A stretch of DNA of 64,000 nt from Cerrena zonata (taxonomy: Eukaryota > Basidiomycota > Agaricomycetes > Polyporales > Cerrenaceae), in assembly GCA_038087015.1 (NCBI GenBank), contig JASBNA010000025.1:248001-312000 (forward strand). Direction: 5' to 3'. The notes below the pieces were generated by a model. That model was not told the origin of the DNA, searched no databases, and saw only the letters and a program-made list of their open reading frames with translations. Made by a program: the position numbers and the translations under genes. Shown here piece by piece: positions 1 to 13,212 of this stretch (its first letter is position 1; every line of letters begins with the position of its first letter).

Positions 1-296
1 CGATTCCGTGTTCTAGTAAAGCCACCCACTATATCATGTAAATGGGCTACCTTGGCATGCACTGAATCTTCATGTGTTGATGCCCTAGGCGTTTGTAAAG
101 AGTCAAGCGTCCGATCCGAAAGCGGACTCGGAAGATTATTGTATGGCGGTACTTACGCTGTGCACATGGTATATCCGCCGATAAATACCAGCGGCTTAGA
201 CGAAAGAAAGCGTCATAGTGCGATAGAGCTAATCCATATTCTGGCGACTGATATGTACTCGCAGAAAGCCCTGAAGAACGAATGGATATATCAGAT
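1..296. other. Left edge, no gene recognised
   Basis: This stretch lies downstream of the minus-strand esterase and runs to the window edge. It probably holds that gene's 3' UTR. No protein family could be recognised in either strand. Confidence 0.4.
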
Positions 297-2007
297 TCAA
301 GCCGGCCACTCTGGCTCGGGTTTCAAACCCCATGTCTCCAACCATGCTCCGAAAAGATTTGCGATCTTTTCATGTCCAGGAACGTTAGGATGTTGGTTAC
401 TAGATTATAGATTGTTAGACTAGATGCATACGGAGTGGACCGTTATTTACGTACTCAGGGAAGACGTCATCAAAGGTAACCCATCCTGTTGTATTGACGA
501 GGAACACATTGTGATCACCTAGCTTGATCCTGTAGATCGGAGTTGGCACATTCCGGGGTGATGGTAAGGCTTCACTCACCGATCTTGTACAATCTGTTGG
601 TGAGCACCAGGATAATATTGAGATACAGAGCCGTCCGCGCTGGGCCAGCCCCACTATTTCGAATTTTGTCAGCTTAATCATCCATGTTCATGAAACATCT
701 CGTGTAACTCACAGGTGTAAACAAGAAAATGGGTTGTGTAGGGTAGAGCGTTCGCAGACGTGAGATGAAGTTCAGGAATGTCTTCAGAGGAAACATGGAG
801 CAAGCTGAACGACATCAACTTTCAGGTTGCGAATGATTTGGTAGTACCTTAATGAAAGAGTCTTGAGTGACACTTTGGGAAGCATCGTTTGCACTGTGTT
901 GGACAGGTTAACGTTAGCATCAAGAAGATCAATACATGAGATTGGCCTCACCCAATATGAATAATGACATGTGTCGGAGGTGGAACATCGCGTCTGAAAT
1001 CCCATGCCGTTGTGAAATTATGATCGGTGGTGTAGAAATAGCCCGTATCCTCTGTCTGTCATTACAATTGATTCATCAGTTGCTGTCCTCCCATCATAAT
1101 CTGTATGAGCGATACAGACACGGAAGAACTGAAATGAAACACCATGTTGATTGCCGTAAGACACAATGTCCTACCGTCATTTCACGTATGTCAACAGCGA
1201 AATGTTTGGGACGGGATGTTAGTACTTGCCGTTAAGGTGGCGCCTGGCTGAGCGTTCACGGTATGTTCTGCCTTGAATTGCTCGCCGACCAGGAACGGCC
1301 AAGCTTGATCAACCCCTTGTGGCAAGTACTGGCCCTAGAAGCGTAGTCGCGTGAGCCGTAGAATCACTAAGACATTGACTATTTGACCGCCTACTGCCGA
1401 AAGAGAGTCTCCTATGAATTGGAAGCCCAATCTTGACGGGCTGTATGGAAGTAATCGAGCGCCCTGCGGGAAGACCAATTGAGGACCCATAGAAAGATGC
1501 TGGAAGCAAAATGTTTCCTACATCGTTCAAGATGATCTTCTCGACATTGATCCTATTGTTTTGCCAGCCTTCCACGTTAATTCGGACCACACTGCTGGGT
1601 TTCAGACTGGGGTAGGGCTTTGTGGGAGAGAATATCATTGGTTCCGGAAGAGACATTGACAGTGATAAACGGTTCATAATTCACAGAGACTCCAATAGAA
1701 GCCACAGGTGTTGTTGTGTGTTCTCCCAAGATCAGTGACAGCGACTTCAAGTTGTCCACATGCATTTTGAAGCCCGATCCAGCCCTACATTACAGAGAAT
1801 GATCAGTAACACGTCGATTGAAAACATCGTAGTAAGGGATTGGTTGACGTACCACCATGTTCCTGGTGATTTGTCCCAACGACCATGGAAGTGAATTAGC
1901 GGGTGATCGTTGGAAATGATTACGCTCCCTATCGCACCCGAGACGAGGACGGTTGTCATCAAGACTAACGAGTAAGCAAACGACGTTAACATTTTTACTG
2001 GTCGCAT
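297..2007 (-). CDS. Secreted SGNH/GDSL esterase, carbohydrate esterase family 2-like
   Basis: Likely a secreted deacetylase or esterase acting on plant or fungal wall polysaccharide. Translation from the ATG at 2007 gives a hydrophobic signal peptide (about residues 1-25), then a jelly-roll-like part with HFHGRWD, SPGTWW and VASIGVSVNY. The GDSL serine motif FIGDSLSA lies near 1400-1420. The block FISRLRTLYPTQPIF follows near 735-780, and the C-terminal catalytic Asp/His block is DNQHPNVPGH near 350-375. The frame is broken by short introns, but GT-AG splicing restores it at three places I checked: before GARLLPY, after SLSA, and at DVFPD. The stop is at 297-299. The GDSL serine and the D-x-x-H pair are family knowledge and both are visible. 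The exact substrate is inferred. Not every exon junction was resolved, in particular between about 700 and 1250. Confidence 0.78.
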
Positions 2008-2524
2008 CGAGCCCGTTGTTTGTGTTCGATGTTAAGAGCCAGAGCATATACTTATGAGCGATCTTGAGCATCGCTTTCACCTGGGGCAAGTTCGTGAAAA
2101 TGGCACTGTGATCGCCGACGATAGACCGATAATTCGTGAACTGTGTAGAGAAGATTGTTTTCACGTGGAACAATCAATCAAAGGTCTCGTGAGCCCATCA
2201 GGTGGATCACAATGTTAACGGGTTACGGGATGTTTTTCCATGACTTCTACAAAGAAAGCATACCATGATCCAGTGTGACGCGGGGATTGACAGGACGTCA
2301 CTGAAGGGCATTGTAGGATTCTTGCGGAAACTGCTGGATGAAACGGAATGCAGACCGGCCGGGTGAGAGCGATATTGAGAACAACTCCATCGAAGGAAAG
2401 ATGTGAAGCTACAAATACAAGAGGTAACTAGACTGCTACAATTGTTTCAGCTCACTTTTGAAAGAAGCAACGAGAAGAGCACAGAAAGATGGACGAGAAG
2501 GAATACTCAACGAAACAATCTGAA
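2008..2524. other. Intergenic: esterase promoter / La 3' UTR
   Basis: These 517 bases separate two minus-strand genes. They should contain the promoter of the esterase and the 3' end of the La gene. No coding motif or RNA gene was recognised. Confidence 0.4.
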
Positions 2525-4352
2525 CTATGAGTCTGCTTCAGTTTTGGTTTTCTTAGAGCTTTGGATGGCGGGAATGCTCTGATTCCTGACTCCCACATCA
2601 GGACCACCATCAGGCTCTACGGCGCGTTTACGTTTATCACCTGTCTGGGAATCTTCACCGTTTGTGACGTCTCTTGATGTTGAGTTGGCGGGCTTGCGAT
2701 CCCTTCCTGACTCCCCGCTTCTGCCACCACGGCCACCGCGACCACCGCGACCACCACGTCCGCCACGGCCACCCCTACCGCCTCTGCCACCACGGCCCCC
2801 ACGGCCGCCTTGCTCATGTCTGTTCGTGAAGGACATGACCCGTTTTGCAGCACTTGTAGCACGCTCTAATTGGAACGCCTTTTCAACATCCTCTGAAAAT
2901 ACAGTGCATAGTTAGAAAATTGTTCCGCCGGTGATTCAGTAGCTCGGTAAAATGAGGAAGGTGACCTCTCACCTTCTGGGATTGTCCATGTTACCTCACG
3001 GGAGCTAAGAGTTTTGATGTTTTCCTTGACATAAGTGATGTCCTCTTCTGATAAAGCTCTGTCAAATCCGACGAGACCAGAAGTGTCGCCTTTCGAGTAC
3101 TTTACGAACGGTGCACGGGTATAACGCTCCTTAAGCGGACCCTATGATTGAATAGAATAAAAATAAGTCTTCCATTTACCCTCAACCCATCTACAAATGA
3201 AACCTTACCTTGATCTGGTCAAACTCGACATCCCCCTCAACCCCGTCGAATTTAAGACTTGCACCTTTGACGAAGGGAACGTCTTCTGACTTGATTGTAC
3301 CACCATCTTCATCGTGTACGCGGATTCTGTTTCCTAGGAATTCCAGCCATACCTCGGCCTTCGGTTTGTCCTTCCCCTGGCCGTCCTTCTCCTTGCCTTC
3401 CCGTTTTGAGCCATTTCTCTGAACGCATTGAAGCCACGTCCGGTACCGGCAATATTCTGTTTGCGGAGGACAGCAGTTTTACCGGTCAGGCCCTTCTCCT
3501 TGATTTTCATTTCGCAGTACGCTTCCCTTGAGCATCACAGTTAGTAATGAAGCGAAGCAGGCTTTGAATTAAGGCGCACTTGGACATGATGAGTAATTCT
3601 TCCCCATTCCAAGCTGGTTTAGGATCGGCACTAAGGAATTTTCCAACGATTGACATGCTATCGAACTCGACAAATACCGAGCCCTAGGCCTAATGAGCGA
3701 CGAAATAGCGTCAAAATAGGATTAGACCAACCTTGAATTGTTTCGTGTCATCTGAACGCCTCATTCGGACAGCGTTTGTTCTGCCGTATTGGTTGAAGAA
3801 ATCTTCTAATTTTTGCTGAAGGGTAGGATCTTCTTCACCAAAGCCTTTCTGCGAGTATGTTTCAATATCTCAAGCATGGAAGGGAAGAAAATGAGCTCAC
3901 AGCGTAGATGCTCCTCTCAAATTGACCCTTTGGTTCTGTAACTTCTGTCTTGCGACGGACATTCTCGTTAGCCTCATCCAGTTCCAGCTCTGTGCTAATG
4001 GTCTTCAAGGCAGAGATGAGCCATTCGGTACCGAGCGGTTGGTACTCTCGCATACGCTTGAAGGACGCTACGGTGGAAAGTGGAACCCAGTGCTCGGGAT
4101 TCGCAGTATGCAGGGTCCACATGAACCTATTCTAAGCTCGACATTTAGTACACAAGATGATGAAATCAATACTACACACTTGTCATAAGGAAGATTGGAG
4201 TCCGCGAAGTAGAACTCGACTACACTAACTCAGCTCTCTGTAACCATAGCCTCTTCAATTGATGTCTTACCTTGACGAGTTGCCCGTAACATTTGTGCTT
4301 TCTGATCATCTTCCATTACAGGCTCTGGTATAACTGCTGCGTCTCCTGACAT
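2525..4352 (-). CDS. La-type RNA-binding protein with C-terminal RGG tail
   Basis: Homologue of the La autoantigen, which binds the 3' oligo-U ends of RNA polymerase III transcripts in the nucleus. It starts at the ATG at 4352 (MSGDAAVIPEP). The La motif follows after the first introns, with WVPLSTVASFKRM and LGTEWLISALKT near 4010-4100. Next comes an RRM containing GFGEED, LEDFFNQYG and GSVFVEFDS (about 3640-3850). A second, poorly conserved RNA-binding part includes EMKIKEKG and NAFREMAQNGK. The last exon begins MSFTNRHEQGG, runs into near-perfect RGG repeats, then a lysine-rich segment DKRKRAV and KKTKTEADS. RGG tails add RNA affinity and are methylation targets in other proteins. That role here is inferred. 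At least five introns are needed to join the pieces, all in the 50-80 nt range. Confidence 0.82.
2721..2811. repeat. Simple (GGC/GGT/CGT)n repeat encoding RGG
   Basis: A 91-base low-complexity tract of CCACGGCCA-type units. On the minus strand it encodes about ten tandem Arg-Gly-Gly units of the La protein tail. Codons vary within the repeat, so it is not a pure microsatellite. Confidence 0.85.
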
Positions 4353-6121
4353 TTTGAGTAAAGAGGAAGAATAGAAAAGTGAAAGTTGAAGTATGGAGTC
4401 AATGTAAAGTGTGATGGGCCAAAATTGATGTCAACCCAAATATGGTAACACCCCGGATATCCGTATTGAGAAAAGAAGGCAGCAGGCCGTATATACTCAA
4501 AATCCTAGAGTACCAGCTAAAATAAAATATACATATGCATATCATACCAGACTGTAGTAAATATAGATATTTTTGCATAGTGTCCCAGAAAGCATTCAAA
4601 TTCTTCTGTCGCGGAGAGGATGATCATGATCACGATCGTTCGGCATTCTCCGAGGTATGTCTTGCGAGTGAAATTTCCTCCTTTGCTTGGAATTCGGCTT
4701 AAACAATACACCCACTCACTTACCCACTCATTTCATTCGGCTAGGGATGAGTACCATGCCCGCTTGCTAGACGAAAACGATTGTTACTCTCTGGACGGGT
4801 ATTTATAAAGGTATTTTGATATACCCCATTGCTCGAGCCTTCCAGTTAATACGTTTAGGCTGCTAACCGCGCAGCGTCTCTCACTAGTATCATATTGTAG
4901 CTCGCTGGCACTGGATTGTTGTCCTTGAATGGTCTGGGGCTTTCCGATTCCACTCGGAATGCCAGTGGGCGGTATAACTACCGCGGCCCCGAGTCTGAGA
5001 AGTTCAACTTGAATGTGGCGAACCCAACCTATTGTCATCCATCAACAGGAAGCATCATCAGAAGCAGCATCTTTACTCTTGGTCTTTATGTACACCCCTG
5101 TGAAGCAAACCAGTTCTAAAGTGTTCCTTTGTTCTCATGATCTCAAGGGACGCAAGGCGTGTAATATCCACCGACATTCGCAAACTCGCTAAGGGATCAT
5201 AAAGCTTATGGGGAAACGACACTGGTACATTATCCGATTTATTACGACCTTATTGTGTAAGCAAGTCATTCAAAAACGCTACGATCGGATGGCGATGTCA
5301 CCAGGACCGAGTATTGTCTCAATGACTGACGAGTTTGAATGCGCGAAAGCAAGCGATGTCCCAGATGCTCTCGTCGTTGGATGAATAGTGGCTTCTGGAA
5401 GTGCCATCGTATACCTCGAGTTGCCACAATCTGATCAACTTCACTAAGCATGCTTTCAGAATTGGTAAGGGTTGGTCAGCTCCTCAATAATACTAGGCTT
5501 CTGACATGCAAATTGTAGATTTCAGAGTCAGCAATCGCCTTTATAGAATCGGGTGTGGGATCGTCCACCCCAAAACAGAACTCCGCGAAGTGTAATTTGG
5601 GACTAAGCTGACAGCCGTCTCTTCCGACTATAACCCAGAAATATCCACGTTCTGTCATCATCGACCTGATTCCTCTTCCTAGAGGGGTTGATCTTCTATA
5701 TCCGTTCTCTCTTCTCCTTTGGTTTAGTCGTATTGTCATCTTCCCTTGCACACGCCCAGCCGAATCCCCGAACATACGTCTAGCGTCAAACTTACCCGCG
5801 AATCGGAACACCATCTACTCGTTATGTATGACACAGCATCCGCTCAAGATTTCTCGAGCACAGATATTGTTTGGATCTTTGGCGACGAGTCCGAAAATGA
5901 ATTCTATACTCAGCGTTAGAAGAAGATAAGCTCATGGAAGTGGACTATGACATTCGTGCCTCGCGGCTTTTGCCCCAGTGCGGCGTGGGCGAACCTACCG
6001 AACTGTCACGGAAGGTTGCTGGTCGTGGCGGCACATGCCTCCTTCATGGAATCATATTTAGGTGCGGGGACACCGAGCCAATCAGTTCGACCATTCCGAG
6101 CCTTCTCAACCCCGGCACATA
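4353..6121. other. Intergenic between La and Zn2Cys6 factor, no gene recognised
   Basis: This 1.8-kb divergent spacer holds the promoters of the minus-strand La gene and the plus-strand Zn2Cys6 factor. The longest open stretch (about 5476-5814, minus) has no recognisable domain. A TTTATAAA-like sequence sits near 4801. Nothing else can be supported. Confidence 0.4.
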
Positions 6122-9100
6122 ATGCTCGGTGTTCAACAGATGTCCAACGGCGATAGGTTCACCTTCGCTACTGGGGATCATAGCATCTTGGACCCGACAT
6201 CCATTCCTGTGACCCATCCCGAGTTCCCTTCCTTCTGGCAAGACTATCCTCCGTATCCTCCCAAACAGAACGTGGGTTTAACTTCCATTGCTGTCTCTGA
6301 GGAGGCACACTTGTTATCCCCCCCTTTGTCCATAACCTCATATGAAGACAGTGTGCCATCGTCTCGATTACTGACGCCTGAAGTGGCGTCTACTGATTCT
6401 AGCCCTTGGCCGTTCTTACAAGGTCTGCTACTTACTTTATATTCTCTTCATCCTTGTCCAAATTCTCAATATATTTCACAGATCAAATCTCAAAAACTAG
6501 TATCTCACAGTCACCACCTGTTGATCCTACCTTCGCTCAACCATCATCAAACTACGCCATGTATCCTCCAGTACACAATACCCCCGGGTCGAGCATCGCA
6601 CCACCTCTGAGCAGTCCGTTCCACCAAGGCTATGCGAAACGAGAAATCTCAGAGCCGTATCCGCCCTCGCATCTGAACACCGACGGCATGTCCACACCGA
6701 AACGGCGTCGACTCGGTATCACGGCTCAGGGACATCGCCCATCAGGAGCCTGTACGAGATGCAAACGTTTAAAAGTAAGATTATATCATCGAGTAAAGAG
6801 ATATCACTGTTAACTCTTCATTTCAGATGAAATGCACATTTTCAAATGACGATGCCGTATGTACCAGGTGTTCATCCGGAAACCACGAGTGTATTGTTCT
6901 CGGACGTAAACCTCGGTCACCAGGGTGCGTTGCTTCTAGTAGTAGTATGGCAAGGGACATCAGCTTACTGATAGTTCCCATAGAATGCGAGAAATCTTAC
7001 AGAAGCAGATACGCGAGAAAGACGCAATGATTGACTCCTTGCTTCAACAGCTAAACCCGAAACCCTCTCTCTGCACTCCTCTGACCATTGTTCCCTCTCG
7101 ACTTACTCTTACCGACTCTCAGCGAGCTACATATCGTGATGTCCTATCGTGGTTCGAAAAGGTACAGAGTGGAGGTAAAGCGGATGGAAAGGACAAGATC
7201 GACGTATCTGTTCTTGAAGATGAGTATGACGAGGGTCTCGATAGTGATAATGAAGGGAATACTCCGCTAGTGTCTGACGCTCCATCTGCCCAACAACCAC
7301 ACTTACTTCCGGGTGGATCAGCCCCAGCGGGGTTACTTGCTTCTGCTGTGCTCGATAGTGATCGCGTCACGGCGTCTCCTCCTACGGAAATCCAGTTGAA
7401 GCAAGAGGGGGAAACTGAGGATTTGAAAGTCGAAAAAGGCATTGGCAGCAAGAAATACTTCCAACCCGGTATGTTCCTTCGATGTCGAAGCGTTAGAACA
7501 CTACTGACATCGCTCATACAGGTCCATCTGCCAATCTGGATTTACGTCGCCTCATCATTGAGCGTCAGGCCGCACCAGAAATTCTGCTGTCTGGGCTAGT
7601 AAGCTATGAAGACATTCCAATACTGTTCGATCTGTGAGTCCTGATACCTCCTGACGAGATATGACTTCTCATCCATTCATTCGATGACAGGTACTTCAAA
7701 TGGGTCAACGTAAGTAGGGGTTATTTTCGAACAACGCATACCATCTTAAGGCGTTTTATAGCCTTTCATTCCCGTGCTAGATGAAAATATTCACACACCT
7801 GCTGCCGTTCTGGGAAGATGTCCTTTCTTGTTCACTGTCGGTATGTTCATGTCCCCTTGTTTTGCATGTGGTTCACTAATTTCTATTTCTGATTCGTAGT
7901 ATGTGCCTTGGCCTCACGATATTACGATGAGAAACCAGAGATGTATTTGTTGGCGATGCACATTGCTAAAGCATCCGCTGCCAACGCATTCCTTGATGGA
8001 TGGAAAACGATCGAAATGTGTCAAGCTTACATTCTTTTGGGGGCCTATACGCCACCGGCTCGAAAATGGGAAGAAGATCGATATTGGTTCTTCACTGGTC
8101 TCGCCTTCCGCCTGGGGATCGAACTCAACCTCAACCGTCCACCTGCAACGCCACCAGTGACTGAACGGGATGAACGAGAATTCCTTAACAGAACACGTAC
8201 ATGGATCATATGCTACATTATGGACCGTTGTATTTGCGTGAACTTAGGCAAGCCATTCATGGTCCCAGAAGACGAGGTGATTCAAACTCTCTTGATGGAA
8301 AGTCGAGTATACTGACATCTGTTCACATTAGGTTATACGACAAGCTGCGAAAAAATTCTTGGGTCACAAGTACCAACATCCAGGAGATTCGTATCTGGTG
8401 TCTCTTGTAGAACTGCTCAGGATTATTACCCGTTTCTCTGAGACGGTCAGTCCCGTCCTCAGTGCAAGAGCAGGGATTAGTACTGTAAGCGCGAGCGGTC
8501 TTCTCAACCGTAGACACTGTATTGACTGGCTCCTTCCTCTAGGATACTGACCTTGTCGCTATGCATCGTATCATCGATAGCGAACTTTCTGCTTGGAGAA
8601 ATCTCGCAATGGAGCGATGTGAAAAGGAGCTAGATATAAACAGTGAGTATATCATTAATACTATCTCGTATCTGTACCAACTCCAAATACCGTTTCGCAG
8701 GTCCAGACGGTGCTATGCAAATGGCGTTGATGCAGTCGTAAGTCGGCTTAGTATATTAGACAATTCACATCTAATCTCTTTCTCAGTGTTTACCAGTATT
8801 GTCGATTAGTGATTCTATCTACTGGTCTACAACAAGTCATGAAGAGAGGGACCCTCAGAGATGACGCAGTATTCTTTCCAGGAGTAAGTTATTTTTTTCA
8901 TGTCTTTCTGCAACTTCTAACTAAACCCCCTCGCAGTGTTTGCAGTCCGCTTCCGCGATTCTAAACCTAATGGTCGATGGCTTAATCCCTACCGGGTATA
9001 TCCGACATTGTCCGGAACAGGTATTCGCACTGACAGCATTTGCAACCGTCATTTTATTAAAAGTATGTATAATTCATCACGTCAACATATAGGATGAACT

Positions 9101-9622
9101 ATAACCCCCAATCCCCTTTAGCTCATTCGACCAGAGTTTTCGGTCAAGATCGAACATGTCCAAGAACGCCGCATCATAGAGCTTGTTCAGCGACTGGTCA
9201 CCGTATTGGATTCCCTTTCGGAGAAAGATGGTGATGATGACCAACGCATCACCAAGCGATACGCCCATTTTGTTCGAAATATCCTCGGTCCACACATTGC
9301 GGCGCTACAGGCTCGTATCCCTGCGTCTACCTCACCCGTGGATCCGAGTACAAACACGGAAGACGGGACGGTTTCCTTGGGCTCCGTATCAAACGAGTCG
9401 TGTTCAACAACGTTATATGGGTCACTAGAGAGATCTTTACCACCGGTAGAGTCTTCAACTGTACCTGCCGTGGATCTGCCTGCTGTTATCATTTCCAATT
9501 CGTGGGATGAAATGTCGTTCAATGGGAATCCTTCTGTTCCTATTCCACCTATCCTTGGTTTCTCCGACTCGGATTATCTCGCTGCTATGATGTCGTTCCC
9601 GGACCAGTCATGGTTAGCGTGA
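6122..9622 (+). CDS. Zn(II)2Cys6 transcription factor, PriB-like, with fungal_trans domain
   Basis: Nuclear DNA-binding regulator. From the ATG at 6122 (MLGVQQMSNGD) there is a Pro/Ser-rich N-terminus, then a basic stretch TPKRRRLG and the zinc cluster. The first half is GACTRCKRLK (near 6740-6773). After an intron it continues MKCTFSNDD and VCTRCSSGNHEC. The spacing C-x2-C-x6-C-x8-C-x2-C-x6-C matches the Zn2Cys6 class. A short leucine-zipper-like helix follows (EILQKQIREKDAMIDSLLQQL). The middle homology region contains YFKWVN, RDEREFLNRTRTWI and MDRCICVNLGKPFMV. The C-terminus is acidic and Ser-rich. The zinc cluster and GRKPRSPG tail resemble Lentinula PriB-type factors, recognised from memory. 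Around a dozen introns split the gene. It is convergent with the peptidase gene at 9826. An upstream in-frame ATG at 6062 is possible. Confidence 0.85.
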
Positions 9623-9825
9623 AACTGTTCGGAGTTAGGAATATTCTTATTTTATAGTCCTTCTAATGGAGGCTCTCTATACATCTAATCTTTGCTTGTT
9701 TCTTTTTCCTTCTTTCATGGGACTACTGTGTTTTTGGGATTAGCGGTGTCTTTCGATTGTGTAAACTTGAATCGTGTCAATAATGTACAATATTATTAAA
9801 TCCCCCATTATACAAACACGTTGCT

Positions 9826-12254
9826 TTACTTTCGATACCTATTGAACAGTGCAAGTATGGCGTCGGCACACACTGCACTTGCTTCCACGCTCTCCAACCC
9901 ATGTGCGTCCTCTTTGAAACAAATCATGGTCACATCCTTCTTTCTCCCTTTCAATGCGTGGAAGTATGTCAGGGCTTGGGTAGGAGCTACTCGTAGATCC
10001 ACCTCGCCCATACATAGCAGTACAGGGCATCTGACGTTATCCACATGCGCAATCGGTGACATTTGGTAGAGTTTGGTATAGAGTTCTGGTGTCATGAGCG
10101 TGTCAGAGAGGAATTCTACCCCTGATTCTTCATAATACCAGTCGGGGATATCGGATATAGAGAGCTCTCCGAGTGATATAACAGGGTTTCGGAGGACACC
10201 AGCAGAGAAGATATCAGGGTAGCGGCCAATGACTACGACAGTTCATCAGATGGCGATGAGGATATAAGTTGTTCGACTTACGATGAGCTGTCAAGAATCC
10301 ACCATGGCTTCCGCCTGAAATGAATTGTTTACCAGGGCCAAGCTCCGTAAGACCTAGCTTGGCAAGGTACTTCACTGTTTCTATACAGTCTTCTACGTCC
10401 AGGCCGCCGATTTTGCCTAATAGCTTTCTCACGGCAGTATCTCCGAAACCAATTGAGCCAGTATACAGTGGCATAGAGATGGTGTCTGACACATAGAATC
10501 AGTCAGCAGGGGAAGATTCGGGTATGGAATAAGGATACACACATCCTTCCAAGGCGAGTGTTGCATATATTGCACTGAACGTGGTTGACATGGCACTATG
10601 AGGTCCTCCATGTGGAATGGTGATGCAAGGTTGAAGGGAGGCATCTTTTGGTCCTAGCACAATTGTCTCGATGGGTTGACGATCCGGGATGGGTATCACA
10701 GTCGTCTTCAATGAGTCCAGTCTCGAACGCACTAAAGGCAAGTTTAGTCAAGAAATTCAACGGCACTACCAAAATATACGTACGCGAATCAGTTAACTGC
10801 GGCTGAACGATTTGCTTCCATTGAACATCAGATATATTGAGCACTTGTCCTACGACAAGTTCCGGAGGTGAAGTAGGCGAAGACCTCACAGCTATAAGCT
10901 GATTGTGACCGTCAGTTCCGAGAACGTTCCAGCTACAGCAATAGACATCCTCGAAGGGTGTGAGGTTGTTGACCTTCCCAGTATCAAGCGATATCAACAG
11001 AATCGTAGTACGAGATCTCCACGCAGATCCGGTAACGAGGAATGTTTCGTTGTTGTATACAATGAAGGGCTCTGTCGGCAGGGTGGTTGTAAAAATTCCT
11101 GGAAAAGTATCGGATTGTGGGTTGGAAACAGACTCTACAAGGACCTTTTCCGCCCAAAGGTCCGTCTTGAGATCGCATACGTGAACAGTTGAGCAAGACG
11201 CGTGTGGTCCTCCGACTGGGTTCGATATCCAAACTAGCGAGGAAGGATTTCCGTCAACGAAGTGCACTCGAGGACAACGCACAGACAGGGAAGCTTGCGT
11301 GCGTTTAACAGCTCTACAGCGCAGTATTTCTTCTTCAGCACTAACCTCTGGTATAATAAACTCCCAAAGGCCTGCGAGACGATTGGTACAGAATTTGATC
11401 CCGAGCAATCTGTGGTCTGGAGTGTACTCATAACCAATAGCGAAGATTCGACGATCGGTGACGAATACTGCTTGAGTGAACAATGTCGGCTGAGATGGCG
11501 GGTCAATAGGTTGTAATAGTTTGACGGTAGGTTTTGCAGTCGTATCTGTTGGATTCCATGTAAATAGGAAAATGCCGGGTTGCTTTTTACCAGCGTAACC
11601 CTCCCCGAGACTGGGCGTAAACTGATATTTCGCTAGAGGCGACCCTTCCTTCCTGTCCCTAGCTCCAGGGTTAATTTCTGCAATATAGATTAACGCATCT
11701 TCGGATGGTGAGAAAGACAACGCCAAGAAGACATCTATACAGTGGTCAGATCAAGGAATCTTGAGGGCATAATGTATGTCTAAAGAGACTAACCGTCTCC
11801 ATAAAATGTGCCGTGGAATTTTGATGCATCGAATGAGGTGACTAGTTTGTCTCGCTCCCATACTTCTACGATTTGTTTCTTCCCACTCCCAATGGAACTG
11901 TCCTGAATTTCTCGGAGGGTGGCAACATGTTTCCGGGAAGGGGAGATAGTCGACTTGACTACGTCTCCGGAATCAATCGGAAGAGACGCAATGATGTCAT
12001 CTCCGTTTATGACACAAGTCTGGGTGTTTTTTCGTCTGGTGTTTCGAGCATGATCATCGGTTGTACTGCCAACACGGAACACTTTTGGAGAGGTATGATT
12101 AGCACGGCGAGTACATGCAAAAGCAACAGTCTATGCACTTGCCATTAGAGGCTTGAAATTGTGCATGAGTAAATGAAGGAATACGAGAAAGCTCCCGATA
12201 GATGGTCGATACCGAGACGTCGTCGATCCATTCCGAATCCGATTTGGCCGTCAT
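9826..12254 (-). CDS. Acylaminoacyl-peptidase / S9 prolyl-oligopeptidase family serine peptidase
   Basis: Cytosolic serine peptidase predicted to release N-acylated amino acids from peptides. The N-terminal half, from the ATG at 12254 (MTAKSDSEWID), is a beta-propeller-like region with VALSFSPSED-type repeats. The catalytic alpha/beta-hydrolase part has IPHGGPHS, YTGSIGFG and the nucleophile elbow GGSHGG (near 10305-10320). The catalytic Asp lies in GEVDLRV (about 10000) and the catalytic His in DAHGLES (about 9900). All three catalytic residues are therefore present. Five or so introns are required. The gene is head to head with the small nuclear protein at 12595, sharing about 340 bases of promoter, and tail to tail with the Zn2Cys6 factor. 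It could be a general S9C peptidase rather than a strict acylaminoacyl peptidase. Confidence 0.85.
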
Positions 12255-12497
12255 TGTGAACTTGAATTTGAGGTATTGGAGTTGTTTGTCCGAGTCGGTA
12301 ATCACGATGAGTATCGATCGAAGGATCAATGTACATATTCGGAAGGCGAAGTAGTTTGTCCATTCAGGCACAGTGACTTGTTATCCATTTTGAGCTGGCA
12401 TGGCTCACATCTCTAATCTTGAGGGCGGGAAGTGATTAGATATAGAAACAGCCTATAGGATCACTGACGGCGCTGATAGCGGTGATCTCACGGCCGT

Positions 12498-12504
12498 TAT
12501 ATAA
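12498..12504 (+). promoter_or_regulatory. TATA box candidate
   Basis: The sequence TATATAA lies 97 bases upstream of the ATG at 12595, inside the shared divergent promoter. A single GGTTAGGGTT telobox-like motif follows near 12533. Assignment rests on sequence and distance only. Confidence 0.45.
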
Positions 12505-12594
12505 GTATGTGGTGTGTGGTTGTATTGGAATTGGTTAGGGTTCCCCCTCATCCACCATCTCGCTGCTAGGCCGAAGCCTTATCCGTTCCTCCTC

Positions 12595-13212
12595 ATGTCA
12601 TCGAAAGCGAAGCGAAGAGCAGAGCCAGAGAGGAAATCACCAAGGAAAAGTAAGAAGTAAGCATATCCATGGGCTCGCTTCATGTTCGTTTTCTAGTTGT
12701 TACGGAATGTTGAGATAAATGTAGAGTGAAATACTGTGAGGATAGCGACGAAAGCGAAGGGGATGCGTACATTGAAAAGGACGATTTTGAGGGTACGATT
12801 TTTACCATAAACCAAATTACGCAATACCCACATCGTAGCAGATGAATTGCAGGCCCTTGCGGCAAGTAACATCATACATGGACGCAGGACCAGGGGCATC
12901 AAAGTCGACTACACCAAGGTAGACGGGTTCACGGGAGAGGATGAGGATGTCGATGAGGAAACCGCTGAGGTCCGCCGCGGGCTATCAGAGAAGAAGAGGG
13001 CCAAGGACACATCACGAAGCCCCGCCAAGCCCGCATCACACAAGAAAATAAAGAAAGAAGGCGGGAAAGGTAACGGCTCGACATCCTCTAAAGTCTTGAA
13101 AACCCCAAAGTCTACGAATCAAGGGATTCCCTTGAAGCCCAAGAAACGTGCCGTATACGAGTCGGAAATAGACGAGGAAAGCGAAGAGCATCACTCTGAT
13201 ACAAAGAACTAG
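12595..13212 (+). CDS. Small highly charged nuclear-type protein, function unknown
   Basis: Three exons start at the ATG at 12595 (MSSKAKRRAEPERK). Exon 2 encodes an acidic stretch EDSDESEGDAYIEKDDFE. Exon 3, from 12842, encodes LQALAASNIIHGRRTRG, then mixed acidic and lysine-rich sequence such as KKRAKD, KKIKKEGGK and KPKKRAVYESE. The basic runs look like nuclear localisation signals. The overall composition resembles histone chaperone or chromatin-associated tails. No catalytic domain is seen. The motif HGRRTRG followed by the acidic stretch may bind nucleic acid or histones, but that is inference. The stop is at 13210-13212. Confidence 0.65.

Noticed and set aside
415..2007. The esterase looked like a frame-shifted pseudogene at first
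   Set aside because: GT-AG introns restore the frame at GARLLPY...GDSLSA, at GVDQAW and at DVFPDNQHP, so it is a normal intron-rich gene.
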